Shown piece after piece: positions 37,886 through 45,891 of a stretch of 64,000 nucleotides of DNA. The stretch is from PALSA-894 sp963828625 (GTDB taxonomy: Bacteria; Pseudomonadota; Alphaproteobacteria; Rhizobiales; Xanthobacteraceae). The stretch lies in contig CAWHEX010000003.1 of assembly GCA_963828625.1 (NCBI GenBank), positions 620,001 through 684,000 on the forward strand, read 5' to 3'. The number at the start of each line of letters is the position of its first letter. Position 1 is the first letter of the stretch. Below the pieces are notes generated by a model. That model was not told the origin of the DNA and did not search any database. It worked only from the letters and a program-made list of their open reading frames with translations. The position numbers were made by a program, and so were the translations under genes.

Positions 37886-38845
37886 ATGAAACGCATTTTC
37901 GCCCTGGCGCTACTCGCACTCTGCGCGGCCACGCCTGCGAGCGCGCAGGAATGGCCGACCAAGACCGTGCGCTTCGTGGTGCCGTTCGGCGCGGGATCGA
38001 CCCCCGACATCATCGCGCGGCTGGTTTCCGACAAGCTTCAGGCGAAACTCGGACAGAACTTCATCGTCGAGAACAAGGCCGGCGCAAGCGGAATGACGGG
38101 CACCGATGCGGTCGCCAAGGCCGAGCCCGACGGGCACACCATCGGCATCAGCCTCGGTGGCGCGCTCGCGATCAACACGCTTCTCTTCTCCAAGATGCCC
38201 TATGACCCGGCGAAGGAGATCGCGCTCGTCACCATCCTGACCAATCAGCCGAGCGCGTTGTCCGTGCCCGCGGGCCTTGGGGTCAACAGCGTCGCGCAGC
38301 TGATCGAGATGCTGAAGAAGGACCCGGGCAAGTACAATTTTGGCTCGATCGGCAACGGCTCGCTGTCGCATCTCGCCGTCGAGGCGATCGCGCAGAAGAG
38401 CGATACCAAGCTCACGCACATTCCCTATGGCTCCTCGCCGCAGGCAATGACTGCGCTCGTGCGCGGCGACGTGCAGCTGGCGGTGATGCCGGCGATCTCG
38501 GTGCAGCCGCATGCACAATCCGGCGCAGTGAAGATCCTCGCGGTCACGACGGCCAAGCGTTCGCAGTTCCTGCCCGACGTTCCGACTCTGAAGGAGAGCG
38601 GCATCGATGTCGAAGCCGATGCCTGGAATGGGCTGATCGCGCCTGCCGGCACGCCGCCCGCGGTGCTGGCGAAAATCCACCGCGAGGTGGTCGAGGCGAT
38701 CCAGTCGCCCGAGTTGAAAGCGAAATTCGCCGCGCAATTCATGGAACCGGTCGGCAACTCGCCGGCCGAGTTCAAGGCGCAGATCGACAGCGATCTCGCG
38801 CGCTGGTCGCCGGTGATCCGGCAGTCCGGGATCAAGGTGAACTAG
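37886..38845 (+). CDS. Tripartite tricarboxylate transporter (Bug family) substrate-binding protein
   Basis: Periplasmic binding protein of 319 residues. Signal peptide ALALLALCAATPASAQ is followed by EWPTKTVRFVVPFGAGS, the standard Bug-family opening, and VENKAGASGMTGTDAVAKAEPDG. GGAGGAACG precedes the ATG at 37886. The membrane components TctA and TctB are not adjacent, which is common for the many solitary Bug proteins. The ligand is probably a carboxylic acid. Neighbouring SDR and cyclase-family genes suggest a catabolic islet. Confidence 0.88.
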   Translation: MKRIFALALLALCAATPASAQEWPTKTVRFVVPFGAGSTPDIIARLVSDKLQAKLGQNFIVENKAGASGMTGTDAVAKAEPDGHTIGISLGGALAINTLLFSKMPYDPAKEIALVTILTNQPSALSVPAGLGVNSVAQLIEMLKKDPGKYNFGSIGNGSLSHLAVEAIAQKSDTKLTHIPYGSSPQAMTALVRGDVQLAVMPAISVQPHAQSGAVKILAVTTAKRSQFLPDVPTLKESGIDVEADAWNGLIAPAGTPPAVLAKIHREVVEAIQSPELKAKFAAQFMEPVGNSPAEFKAQIDSDLARWSPVIRQSGIKVN

Positions 38846-38857
38846 AGGCGCGCTTGC

Positions 38858-39631
38858 TCACTTCACGTAACGCCCGCCGTCGACCATCAGCACCGAGCCG
38901 GTGACGTACGAAGCTTCCCCGGACGCGAGCCAGAGGATCGGGAACGCGACCTCGCGCGGATCGGCCCAGCGCTGAAGCAGGCAGCCGTCGAGCCCTTCCG
39001 CATCGATGTCTTGCTGCGTGCGCCCGGCCGCCGCGTAGCGCTTGCGATGGAACGGCGTCAGCGTAAGCCCGGGGCACACCGCGTTCACCCGCACGCCGTG
39101 CTTCGCCTCCTCGAACGCCAGCGTCTTGGTCATCGAGATGATGCCGGCCTTGGTCACGTCGTATTGCCCCATGCCGGCGCGCGGATTGACGCCGTGCGTG
39201 GAGGAAATGTTCACGACGCTGCCGTGCTGCGCGCGCAAATCGCCGATCGCGGCCTGCGTGAACCACGCGTAGCTCAACAGGTTGACCGCGAGGATGCGCT
39301 CCCAGGTCTCGGCCTTCGCCTCGGCGAGCGGCTCGTAGGAGCGCATGCCGGCGAGATTGACCAGCACGTCGATCGCGCCGTGCGCCTTGCGGGCGGCCGC
39401 AACGGCGGCCGCGGCGGCTTCCTCCCGGCCCACATCGGTCACGATGCCCGTGACCTGCGCGCCGGGCAGTTTCGTGCGGATATCAGCGAGCGCGGCGTCC
39501 ATCGCGTCCTGAGCACTGTCCACCAATGCAACGCGCGCGCCCTCCTCGCAGAACAGGAGGCCGGTCGCGGCGCCGATGCCCCCTGCCCCACCGGTGACGA
39601 TCGCAACCTTGTCGGCAAGCCGGCCGGCCAT
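38858..39631 (-). CDS. SDR family oxidoreductase
   Basis: Classical SDR of 257 residues: TGGAGGIGAATG cofactor motif, NLAGM in place of the NNAG motif, serine in ISSTHG, YDVTK active site, and C-terminal YVTGSVLMVDGG. Start at ATG 39631 with GGGAGGAATGC upstream. Convergent with the binding protein and divergent from the cyclase-family gene. Substrate unknown. Confidence 0.87.
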   Translation of the reverse strand: MAGRLADKVAIVTGGAGGIGAATGLLFCEEGARVALVDSAQDAMDAALADIRTKLPGAQVTGIVTDVGREEAAAAAVAAARKAHGAIDVLVNLAGMRSYEPLAEAKAETWERILAVNLLSYAWFTQAAIGDLRAQHGSVVNISSTHGVNPRAGMGQYDVTKAGIISMTKTLAFEEAKHGVRVNAVCPGLTLTPFHRKRYAAAGRTQQDIDAEGLDGCLLQRWADPREVAFPILWLASGEASYVTGSVLMVDGGRYVK

Positions 39632-39715
39632 GCATTCCTCCCATTGTTCCATCGCGCGCGGCCTCTAGTGTAAGCAGACATTCCGGCGATCCGCAGCCGG
39701 AGTTTCGGAGTGCGC

Positions 39716-40387
39716 ATGGACATCATCGATCTGAGCATGCCGATCGGCCCGCATTTCCGGTGGTCGCCGGAGATCAGCGTCAAGGGCGACATCGCGGCCG
39801 GCGATCAGTTCCGCGTCACGCGGCTCGCCACCACCTGTCACGGCTTCTCGCATGTCGATGCGCAGGCGCATTTCGTCGCGCACGCGCCGACCATCGAGGC
39901 GACGCCGCTCAATCGCGTGGTAGGCCCAGCGCGCGTCTTCAACCTGCGCGACGCCGCGCCGAATACCGCGATCGACGCCGCGCGGCTTGCGCAGGCCGAT
40001 CCGGGCGGCGCGGAGGGCGAAATCCTGCTGCTCTCGTCTGCGTGGGACACGAAGCGCGACAACACGACAGCAGCGTTCTGGAAGGAGGCGCCGTACCTGA
40101 CGCGCGATGCCGCCGAATGGCTGCTCGCGCGCAAGCCGACCGCGGTCGCGTTCGACTTTCCGCAGGATTATGCGATCCGCCTCCTGCTCGACGACCACAT
40201 CGCACCGACGCCGGAGCACGTCACGCATGACGTGCTGCTGCGCGCCGGCGTGACCCTGATCGAATACATCGTCAACACGGCGGCGCTGAAAGGCCCGCGC
40301 ACGCTGCTCTGCGCGGCGCCGCTGAAGATTCCCGGCGCGGATGGTGCACCCGCGCGCGTGTTCGCAATCGAAGGACTGGCCGTCTAG
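39716..40387 (+). CDS. Cyclase family protein (kynurenine formamidase-like)
   Basis: A 223-residue metal-dependent hydrolase of the cyclase family. The metal-binding segment is CHGFSHVDAQAHF; DLSMPIGPHF at the N-terminus and YIVNTAAL near the C-terminus are family patterns. No signal peptide, so cytosolic, unlike the Tat-exported relative at 1428-2246. GGAG sits seven bases before the ATG at 39716. Its stop overlaps the stop of the convergent SDR (TCTAGA). Substrate unknown. Confidence 0.82.
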   Translation: MDIIDLSMPIGPHFRWSPEISVKGDIAAGDQFRVTRLATTCHGFSHVDAQAHFVAHAPTIEATPLNRVVGPARVFNLRDAAPNTAIDAARLAQADPGGAEGEILLLSSAWDTKRDNTTAAFWKEAPYLTRDAAEWLLARKPTAVAFDFPQDYAIRLLLDDHIAPTPEHVTHDVLLRAGVTLIEYIVNTAALKGPRTLLCAAPLKIPGADGAPARVFAIEGLAV

Positions 40388-41160
40388 ACGACGGGAGACC
40401 GCCCGCCATCGATGTTGATCGCGGTACCGGTCACGTACGAGCCGGCGTCAGACGCGAGGAAACACGCCATGTTGGCGAACTCCTCCGCCTTGCCGATGCG
40501 GCCCATCGGAATGTCCTTCTCCAGCCCCTTGATGTAGTCGGCGAGCGGCACGCCTTTGCGCTTCGCCGCCTGCACGTGCTGGTCCGCCTCGATCAGCCCG
40601 ACGAGCAGCGCGTTGACCAGGATGTTGTGCGGCGCGCCCTCGCCCGATAGCACTTTGGTGAACGCCATGCCGGCAGCGCGCGAGATCGAGGTCGGCGCGG
40701 AGTTCGCGCGCGGCGCCTTCGCGCCGACATTGAGGATATTGATGATGCGGCCGTGGCGGCGCTCCTTCATCTGCGGCCAGACGAGGCGGGCAAAGCGGAT
40801 CGCGGCGAACAGTTTGAGATCGAGGTCGGCCTGCATGATCTCGTCGGTGAGATTTTCGAACGGGCCGGTCGCCGAGGTTCCAGCGTTGTTCACCGCGATG
40901 TCGAGCTTGCCGAAGGCCGCCATCGCCTCGTCATAGGATCGCTGCACGTCTTCGGCCTTGCCGACATCGGCCTGCACGCCGACCACATGCGCGTTCGTAC
41001 CTTTCTTGATCTGCGCGACCGCGGCGTCAAGGCCCTCGCGCCCGCGCGCGACGATCGCGACATCCGCGCCGGACGACGCGAGACGGTTTGCGATGGCGAA
41101 ACCGATGCCCTTCGAGCCGCCGGTGATGATGGCGGAGCGGCCTTTCAGCGAAATTTCCAT
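40384..41160 (-). CDS. SDR family oxidoreductase lacking the YxxxK motif
   Basis: SDR fold of 258 residues with intact cofactor motif TGGSKGIGFA and NNAGTSATG. At the active site the serine position reads NILNVGAK and the YxxxK position reads TSISR, so both the catalytic tyrosine and lysine are replaced. The C-terminal YVTGTAINIDGG is normal. The frame is clean, so this is not an artefact of a frame break. I believe this variant recurs in Rhizobiales. It may bind NAD(P)H without the usual chemistry or use other residues. Confidence 0.82.
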   Translation of the reverse strand: MEISLKGRSAIITGGSKGIGFAIANRLASSGADVAIVARGREGLDAAVAQIKKGTNAHVVGVQADVGKAEDVQRSYDEAMAAFGKLDIAVNNAGTSATGPFENLTDEIMQADLDLKLFAAIRFARLVWPQMKERRHGRIINILNVGAKAPRANSAPTSISRAAGMAFTKVLSGEGAPHNILVNALLVGLIEADQHVQAAKRKGVPLADYIKGLEKDIPMGRIGKAEEFANMACFLASDAGSYVTGTAINIDGGRSPVV

Positions 41161-41212
41161 GGGAGACTCATTTGACGGGGTGGAGGCTGTGGGTAAGCCC
41201 TACCCTACTGCG

Positions 41213-41324
41213 TCACGGCCGGGCTTGTCCCGGCCATCCACGTGTCTGCTACAGCGAAGCAAGTCGCGGATGCCCGGCCATCAGGGCGTTTACGCCCGTC
41301 TTCGACGGGCTATGGCCGGGCATG
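41213..41324. repeat. REP-like palindromic intergenic repeat
   Basis: Two palindromic units between the SDR and ArsC-like genes. GGCCGGG at 41217-41223 pairs with CCCGGCC at 41229-41235. Then GCCCGGCCAT at 41272-41281 pairs with ATGGCCGGGC at 41312-41321, enclosing an inner perfect hairpin GCCCGTC-TTC-GACGGGC (41294-41310). Its placement and form match the abundant intergenic palindromes seen in Bradyrhizobium-type genomes. I see no second copy in this window. Confidence 0.7.
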
Positions 41325-41336
41325 ACGGAGAATGGA

Positions 41337-41683
41337 CTACCGGATCGCCTCGTATTGCTCCGGCTTGAAGCCCACCAGCAACTTCCCGCCGCCGGTTCGA
41401 GCACCGGGCGCTTGATCATCGAGGGCTGCGCCAGCATCAGCTTGATCGCCTTCGCCTCGGTGAGCCCTTCCTTGTCCTTGTCGGGGAGCTTGCGGAACGT
41501 CGTGCCGGCCTTGTTGAGCAGCGTTTCCCAACCGGCCTTCTTCGCCCAGCCTTCGAGCTTCGCCTTCTCGATCCCGGCGGTCTTGTAATCGTGGAACGCG
41601 TAGGCGACGCCGCGCTTGTCGAGGAAGGCGCGCGCCTTCTTCATCGTGTCGCAGTTCTTGATGCCGTAGATGGTCAAGGGCAT
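41337..41683 (-). CDS. ArsC/Spx family protein (YffB-like), one frame break
   Basis: Thioredoxin-fold protein of about 115 residues related to arsenate reductase and Spx. The redox cysteine is in YGIKNCDTMKKA; KRPVLE is the usual late motif. One base is missing near 41397; with it restored the tail reads GGKLLVGFKPEQYEAI. Single cysteine and NCDT context favour the YffB-type subgroup over true arsenate reductase. Confidence 0.82.
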
Positions 41684-41702
41684 TCGGTCGCTTCCTCGCC
41701 GC

Positions 41703-42047
41703 TCACTTGCCGTCGTCGAGGCTGACGATCACCGCGGCGTTGGCGATGGTGATGGCGTCGCCGCCGCTTTCGGCCGGGATTTCCAGCCCGCCTTTGACGG
41801 CCTTGACGGTCACGGTGCCGTAGGGAAGCTCCTTTGCGACCGCCGCTGTGTCGACGGCCTCCGGGTTCGGCACACCGATCGTGACATCGACGAACATGTC
41901 GTGCGCGGTCTTCCCAACCATCCGCACGAAGCCGAGGCTGGAATGGCGGATCGCGTCCGAGACCGCGCGCTTGGCGGCCTTGGTGGCGTCGCGCCCATGG
42001 ACATCGACGCCCATGCCCATCTCGGTGATGCAGCGAATGCGCGGCAT
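41703..42047 (-). CDS. Lin0512 family protein
   Basis: A 114-residue protein matching the Lin0512 conserved family (function unknown): MPRIRCITEMGMGVDVHG, then ATKAAKRAVSDAIRHSS, and a C-terminal beta-rich region. I start at the ATG at 42047; a GTG at 42065 is also open. Next to the ArsC-like gene, same strand, 19 bases apart, possibly one transcript. Confidence 0.75.
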   Translation of the reverse strand: MPRIRCITEMGMGVDVHGRDATKAAKRAVSDAIRHSSLGFVRMVGKTAHDMFVDVTIGVPNPEAVDTAAVAKELPYGTVTVKAVKGGLEIPAESGGDAITIANAAVIVSLDDGK

Positions 42048-42185
42048 TGGTTTCGTCTCCGGCACTTGAAGCAGTGCCAGCAGACGTTATTCAAGCCAAG
42101 GCGGTTTGAGCAAGAGAATACGAGGTGCGTCGCCGTGATGCAGCGACGGCTGGGGAAAACGCCCCTCGCGGCTTCTTCGGAAACC

Positions 42186-42722
42186 TCAGCGCCGGCCGGA
42201 GGCGGCTTGCCGCATCAGCTCCGCCGTCTTGCGATCCATTTCGAGTGCCTCGGCCGCGGCCGTGCCAAAATTCGCGTCGCTGGTGGCAGGGTCAGCGGGC
42301 CAGGCGGCCGCGACCGCAGCATCGTCAGCGCTTCGAGAATCGAACGGCCGATCCTTGAGCGTGGCATCCACGAGCTCGATCACGCGATTGCGGGTCAACT
42401 TCGCCTGAATTCCCGCAATAGCTCCTTCGCCTCGCTTGCAGGAGAGGTCGATGCGCGTCCGGTCCGCGTCCAGCGACTTCAAAGACGCAACGCAGTAGGG
42501 AACACTGTTTCCCTTGAGCGTCCACTCCACCAGCTCATTCCGCTTTCCGGTGGTCTGGATATCAAGACGATAGAAAGGCCCGTTGCCAGAAGGCTTGATG
42601 TCGACCGCCATGAGCTTCTGGTAGGCGCGGGCAACCGGCAGCTTGTAGACATTGGCCGGACCGGAAAACGCTTCGCAACCCGCAAGGGACATGGCCGCTG
42701 CGAACAGAACGAAAATCCTCAT
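42186..42722 (-). CDS. Putative lipoprotein, tandem pair member 1
   Basis: 178 residues with a signal peptide and lipobox LAGC (cysteine at residue 16). The mature part has a beta-rich pattern ending in DADRTRIDLSC, then helices with GIQAKLTRNRVIELVDATL. It resembles the neighbouring protein at 42778-43332 in layout: lipobox, about 60 residues, a strand ending in DRTRI/DRTRV, then two helices. The two are probably an old tandem duplication. No known domain. Confidence 0.65.
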   Translation of the reverse strand: MRIFVLFAAAMSLAGCEAFSGPANVYKLPVARAYQKLMAVDIKPSGNGPFYRLDIQTTGKRNELVEWTLKGNSVPYCVASLKSLDADRTRIDLSCKRGEGAIAGIQAKLTRNRVIELVDATLKDRPFDSRSADDAAVAAAWPADPATSDANFGTAAAEALEMDRKTAELMRQAASGRR

Positions 42723-42777
42723 CCCGTTTTCCCTGAACCCGTCGACGGCCGGAAGGCGCTACACGGACGCTTTCCAG

Positions 42778-43332
42778 CTATTGGAATCTGACCGACCCAG
42801 GTTTGCGCGCAGCGCTCCGGGGATGATTGCGCTCAAGCTCCTCCGAGGCCTTGACCGCCTCATCCAGCGACTTGCGGATGTTCGGCATGTTGGCGATCGA
42901 CGCGATCGCGAGCGCCGGATAGATCTTCGCCATGTCGAGGGCGCGACCTTCGATCGACGAAGCGATCCGCTCTCCCATGGCCACCAGATAGAGATTTTTG
43001 ACGCTTGAATTCTCGGCGAAGCGCTTCTCGACGTCCTTCGAGCCTTTGAGCTCAAGGGCCACGCGGGTCCGGTCTTTTCCGGTTTCGCTGAGCGTTGCGA
43101 CATACCGCATCAGTTCATCGCCGTTCCGGCTGACGAACCACGTGACCTCGGTAGGCTTGGTCGCCTGAACCCGAACGCTCGGCGCCGCGCTGCCGAACAC
43201 CGGCGGCAGGTCCGTCTTCAGCAAGGTCTGCCGCGTCTTATCAAGCGAACCCGGATAGACCGTGCCGCGCTCCTGCGAGCAGGCCGTGAGCAGGAGCGCG
43301 GGAAGCAGCGCAAGAAGGATGATCCGCCGCAT
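42778..43332 (-). CDS. Putative lipoprotein, tandem pair member 2
   Basis: 184 residues, signal peptide with lipobox LTAC (cysteine at residue 18). The core has TWFVSRNGDELMRYVATL and GKDRTRVALELKG, followed by helical segments. It is 55 bases upstream of its probable paralogue on the same strand. A 204-base non-coding region holding a 20-bp dyad precedes it. Function unknown; envelope location follows from the lipobox. Confidence 0.65.
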   Translation of the reverse strand: MRRIILLALLPALLLTACSQERGTVYPGSLDKTRQTLLKTDLPPVFGSAAPSVRVQATKPTEVTWFVSRNGDELMRYVATLSETGKDRTRVALELKGSKDVEKRFAENSSVKNLYLVAMGERIASSIEGRALDMAKIYPALAIASIANMPNIRKSLDEAVKASEELERNHPRSAARKPGSVRFQ

Positions 43333-43471
43333 CGTAGACGCCCCATTTTGATTGTCGCAAATACAGGGCGCAGATGATCGGACGGCGGATTCAGGAAAGC
43401 GTTAAAAATGGTCGGTCAAGGCGTTCGGAAATAGCAGATACTTAACAATGTGCGAAAAAGATCGATCAGAA

Positions 43472-43491
43472 CAAACACGACATCGTGTTTG
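43472..43491. promoter_or_regulatory. 20-bp dyad between tenA and the lipoprotein pair
   Basis: CAAACACGA at 43472-43480 and TCGTGTTTG at 43483-43491 are exact inverted copies with a two-base centre. There is no flanking T-run and the stem is not GC-rich, so an operator is as likely as a transcript-end hairpin. It is 140 bases upstream of the lipoprotein start (43332). Confidence 0.4.
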
Positions 43492-43536
43492 AAACCGGCG
43501 ATCCCGCAGCGCTGGAGGAGAAACGATACGCGGCGA

Positions 43537-44217
43537 TCACGATGACCGGCGTTCATTACTCGCCGCCGCAAGTCCCATCTGCCAGAAATCCGCCTCCAGC
43601 CGCGACGCCTTGCCGAACAGCGCGGCCAGTTCGACGAAGCGCTGCTCGGTCATCGCCCGCGCGGCGAGATCGTCGAGATGGCGGCGGGCTTTCGCGGCGA
43701 CCGCCTGATAGCCCTCGCCCGCGTATTCGCCGATCCACTCGCGATAGGGATGCGCGCCGAGCGCGTCGGCGCCATTGGGCGCCAGCTTGCGGCCGATCTC
43801 GGCGTAGCCGATGACGCACGGCGCGAGCGCGACATGCAGGTCGAGCAGGTCGCCCGCCGCGCCGCAATCCAGCACGAAGCGCGTATAGGCGACGGTCGCC
43901 TGATGCTCGGGCGCCGCTTCGATCTCGGCGGGCGACAATCCCCAGCGCCCGCACAGCCGGACGTGCAACTCCATCTCGTCGAGGATGGACGCGAGCCCCG
44001 CCTGCGCGGCCTTCATGTCGGCGAGCGTGCGGCTCTTGTAGGTGGCGAGCGCATAGGCGCGCGCGAACTGGATCAGGAACAGATAGTCCTGCACGAGGTA
44101 CATGCGAAACGCCGCCTCGGGCAGCGTGCCGTCGCCCAGTTGCCGGACGAAGTCGTGATCGACGTAGCTCGCCCAGTCGTCGGCGGCGGCGGCTTTGAGG
44201 CGGGAGAAGATGGCCAT
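43537..44217 (-). CDS. tenA: TenA family thiaminase II
   Basis: Aminopyrimidine aminohydrolase that salvages the thiamin pyrimidine, or a close relative; 226 residues, all helical. The nucleophilic cysteine is Cys134 in LAPCVIGYAEIG, with the YREWIGEYAGEGYQ segment and a late LEADFWQMGL that fits the C-terminal catalytic glutamate. It begins immediately after the end of the broken ATPase gene. No TPP riboswitch is visible upstream and no other thiamin genes are near. Confidence 0.87.
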   Translation of the reverse strand: MAIFSRLKAAAADDWASYVDHDFVRQLGDGTLPEAAFRMYLVQDYLFLIQFARAYALATYKSRTLADMKAAQAGLASILDEMELHVRLCGRWGLSPAEIEAAPEHQATVAYTRFVLDCGAAGDLLDLHVALAPCVIGYAEIGRKLAPNGADALGAHPYREWIGEYAGEGYQAVAAKARRHLDDLAARAMTEQRFVELAALFGKASRLEADFWQMGLAAASNERRSS

Positions 44218-44221
44218 GGGT

Positions 44222-45879
44222 TAGATCGCGTCCGGGGCGTGCTGTCGACTCTCGAAAGCGTAGGCCGTGACAGACGACACACATAAGTCTCCCAGCAGGT
44301 TGCGAAGGTCCATTACTGCGGCCGGGTCATCCTGGAGCAGCTTAGCATGCCGCTCGGTAGGTAGCCTGATCTGCTATCTTGAGCTCTGAGTAATCACACG
44401 ATCCGAACGCCGAACTCCTCGCAAGGGATATCGAGCCGCAGCCCGTTCCAGTCCTCGGCATTCGCCAGCGCGTCGAAGCGCGCCCCTTCAACAGCACGGA
44501 GAGCGGACATATCGAGCTTCCACCTTCACCACCCCACCACGCGCAGCGTCATTCGCGTCCGGGGCATCCATTCAATATCTTTCTCTCTGCTGGCCGAATG
44601 AACGGCACCTGTGACGAAATGATCCCTTTGCGCTCGGGCGGCAGCGATTGCTTTTTCAAACCGGACTCACAAGCGTCTCCGGCGTTCACACCAATCAACT
44701 GACCTGCCTCGCAGCAATTCGAGAAACAATCGTCGGATGATAGTAGACATGACTCGCACTGAATAGTGCGGAAGCGCCCAGATGCACAGCCTCATTGAGC
44801 CGCTCAATGCTCTGAGGCGACCGTCGATCATTATCTACGAGTTCCCATGCGGCAACCCAGTGCATTTCTGCCGCGCTGCGTAATCCCTTCACGGCGTATT
44901 CGACCTCACGGCAACCTTCCTTCGGAATCGACCGAGACCTGCGGAAACAGCAGATTGTAGAGCGGCGCGTCGAGACTCCTCGTCGTCCCTTCAACAAACA
45001 ACATCCGGCGCCGCGCGCCCAAAACGTCTCGCTTCAGATCCTCGCCAATCGCAGCGCCCGGCGGCACCAGGTCTACCGTCCACGATCGCGGCTCCCGCCC
45101 CGCGAACTCGCAACCGCGCACGAGTAACGTCAAAGCCTCAGCCGTGTCGATCGGAAGCATGAGTTCGTGGGTGGAAACAATGAACGCGCAGTCCTTGCGT
45201 CTGTCGAATAGAAGCTTCAACAACGGTGAAATGATCGACCGATGAAGATGGCGCTCAGGTTCGTCAATCAATATGAGCGTTTCTGCTCTTGCGGTCAGAA
45301 CATTCGTTGCGATGAGAAACGCATTCCTTTCGCCGTCCGACAACTCGGCTACGCTGTAGCCGTCCCCTCTATTCTTGCGTGCAATTATGCTTTGCCCTTC
45401 TTCCAAGCTGATCTCGATAGGAAGGTTTGACAATCGCATCAGCTCGTTGATGACCTGAATGGGCGATGGCTTTGAGCTTCTCGGTCAGCAGCGGGAAGGT
45501 CATGCGACCGCACTAGCGCAGCGATCTTCTCGCGCTTGTGCTGCATCGGCGTCCACCAAGTCGTAGATCGCACTATTGGAGCGCGCAGAAGATTCCACTC
45601 CCAGTAGCGCCCGCGGCTTTCCGCGTCTTGACCGCGAAAAGTATTCTCCAAGTCCTGTCTCGCGCGCGCGGTTATCTCCAATGTGTTCGACTCGAACCAT
45701 GTCTGCCGGTGCGCCGAGATACGCTTTGCGTGCGCCTGATGCTGCCTAAACAGATGAGACACAAGACCGGATTTCCCGGTGCCGTTAGCTCCGAGCAGAT
45801 AGAGAGTGTCCCCAATACGGAGCGAAACATTCGTCTGCGCTTGGCCCGTCGGAATGTCGAGTTGAAATTCCTTTGGCAT
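44222..45879 (-). pseudogene. Disrupted AAA family ATPase with DUF4435-like C-terminus
   Basis: Starting at the ATG at 45879, the pieces in order are: Walker A LLGANGTGKSGL, SNTLEITARA, SARSNSAIYDLVDADAAQ, PIQVINELMRLSNLPIEIS, the ABC-type signature SVAELSDGERNAF, Walker B LILIDEPERHLHRS, FIVSTHEL, then a TOPRIM/DUF4435-like part (FVEGTTRSLDAPLYNLLFP, KEGCREVEYAVKGLR, AAWELVDNDRR, YYHPTIVSRIAARQ), AIAAARAQRDHFV, ALRAVEGARFDALANAEDW, and a tail LLQDDPAAVMDLRNLLGD. They lie in alternating frames, with about ten breaks (near 45590, 45537, 45475, 44940, 44703, 44655, 44570, 44520, 44435 and 44360). Both signs occur. Rebuilt length is about 550 residues. It lies 12 bases after guaA and touches tenA. 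Family name is from memory; chaperone-like, repair or defence roles are all possible for its relatives. Confidence 0.75.
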
Positions 45880-45891
45880 ATTCGTTTCGCC

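Noticed and set aside
44394..44510. 38-codon small gene on the minus strand before tenA
   Set aside because: Its sequence (ALRAVEGARFDALANAEDW) continues the broken ATPase in neighbouring frames, so it is a fragment of that pseudogene.
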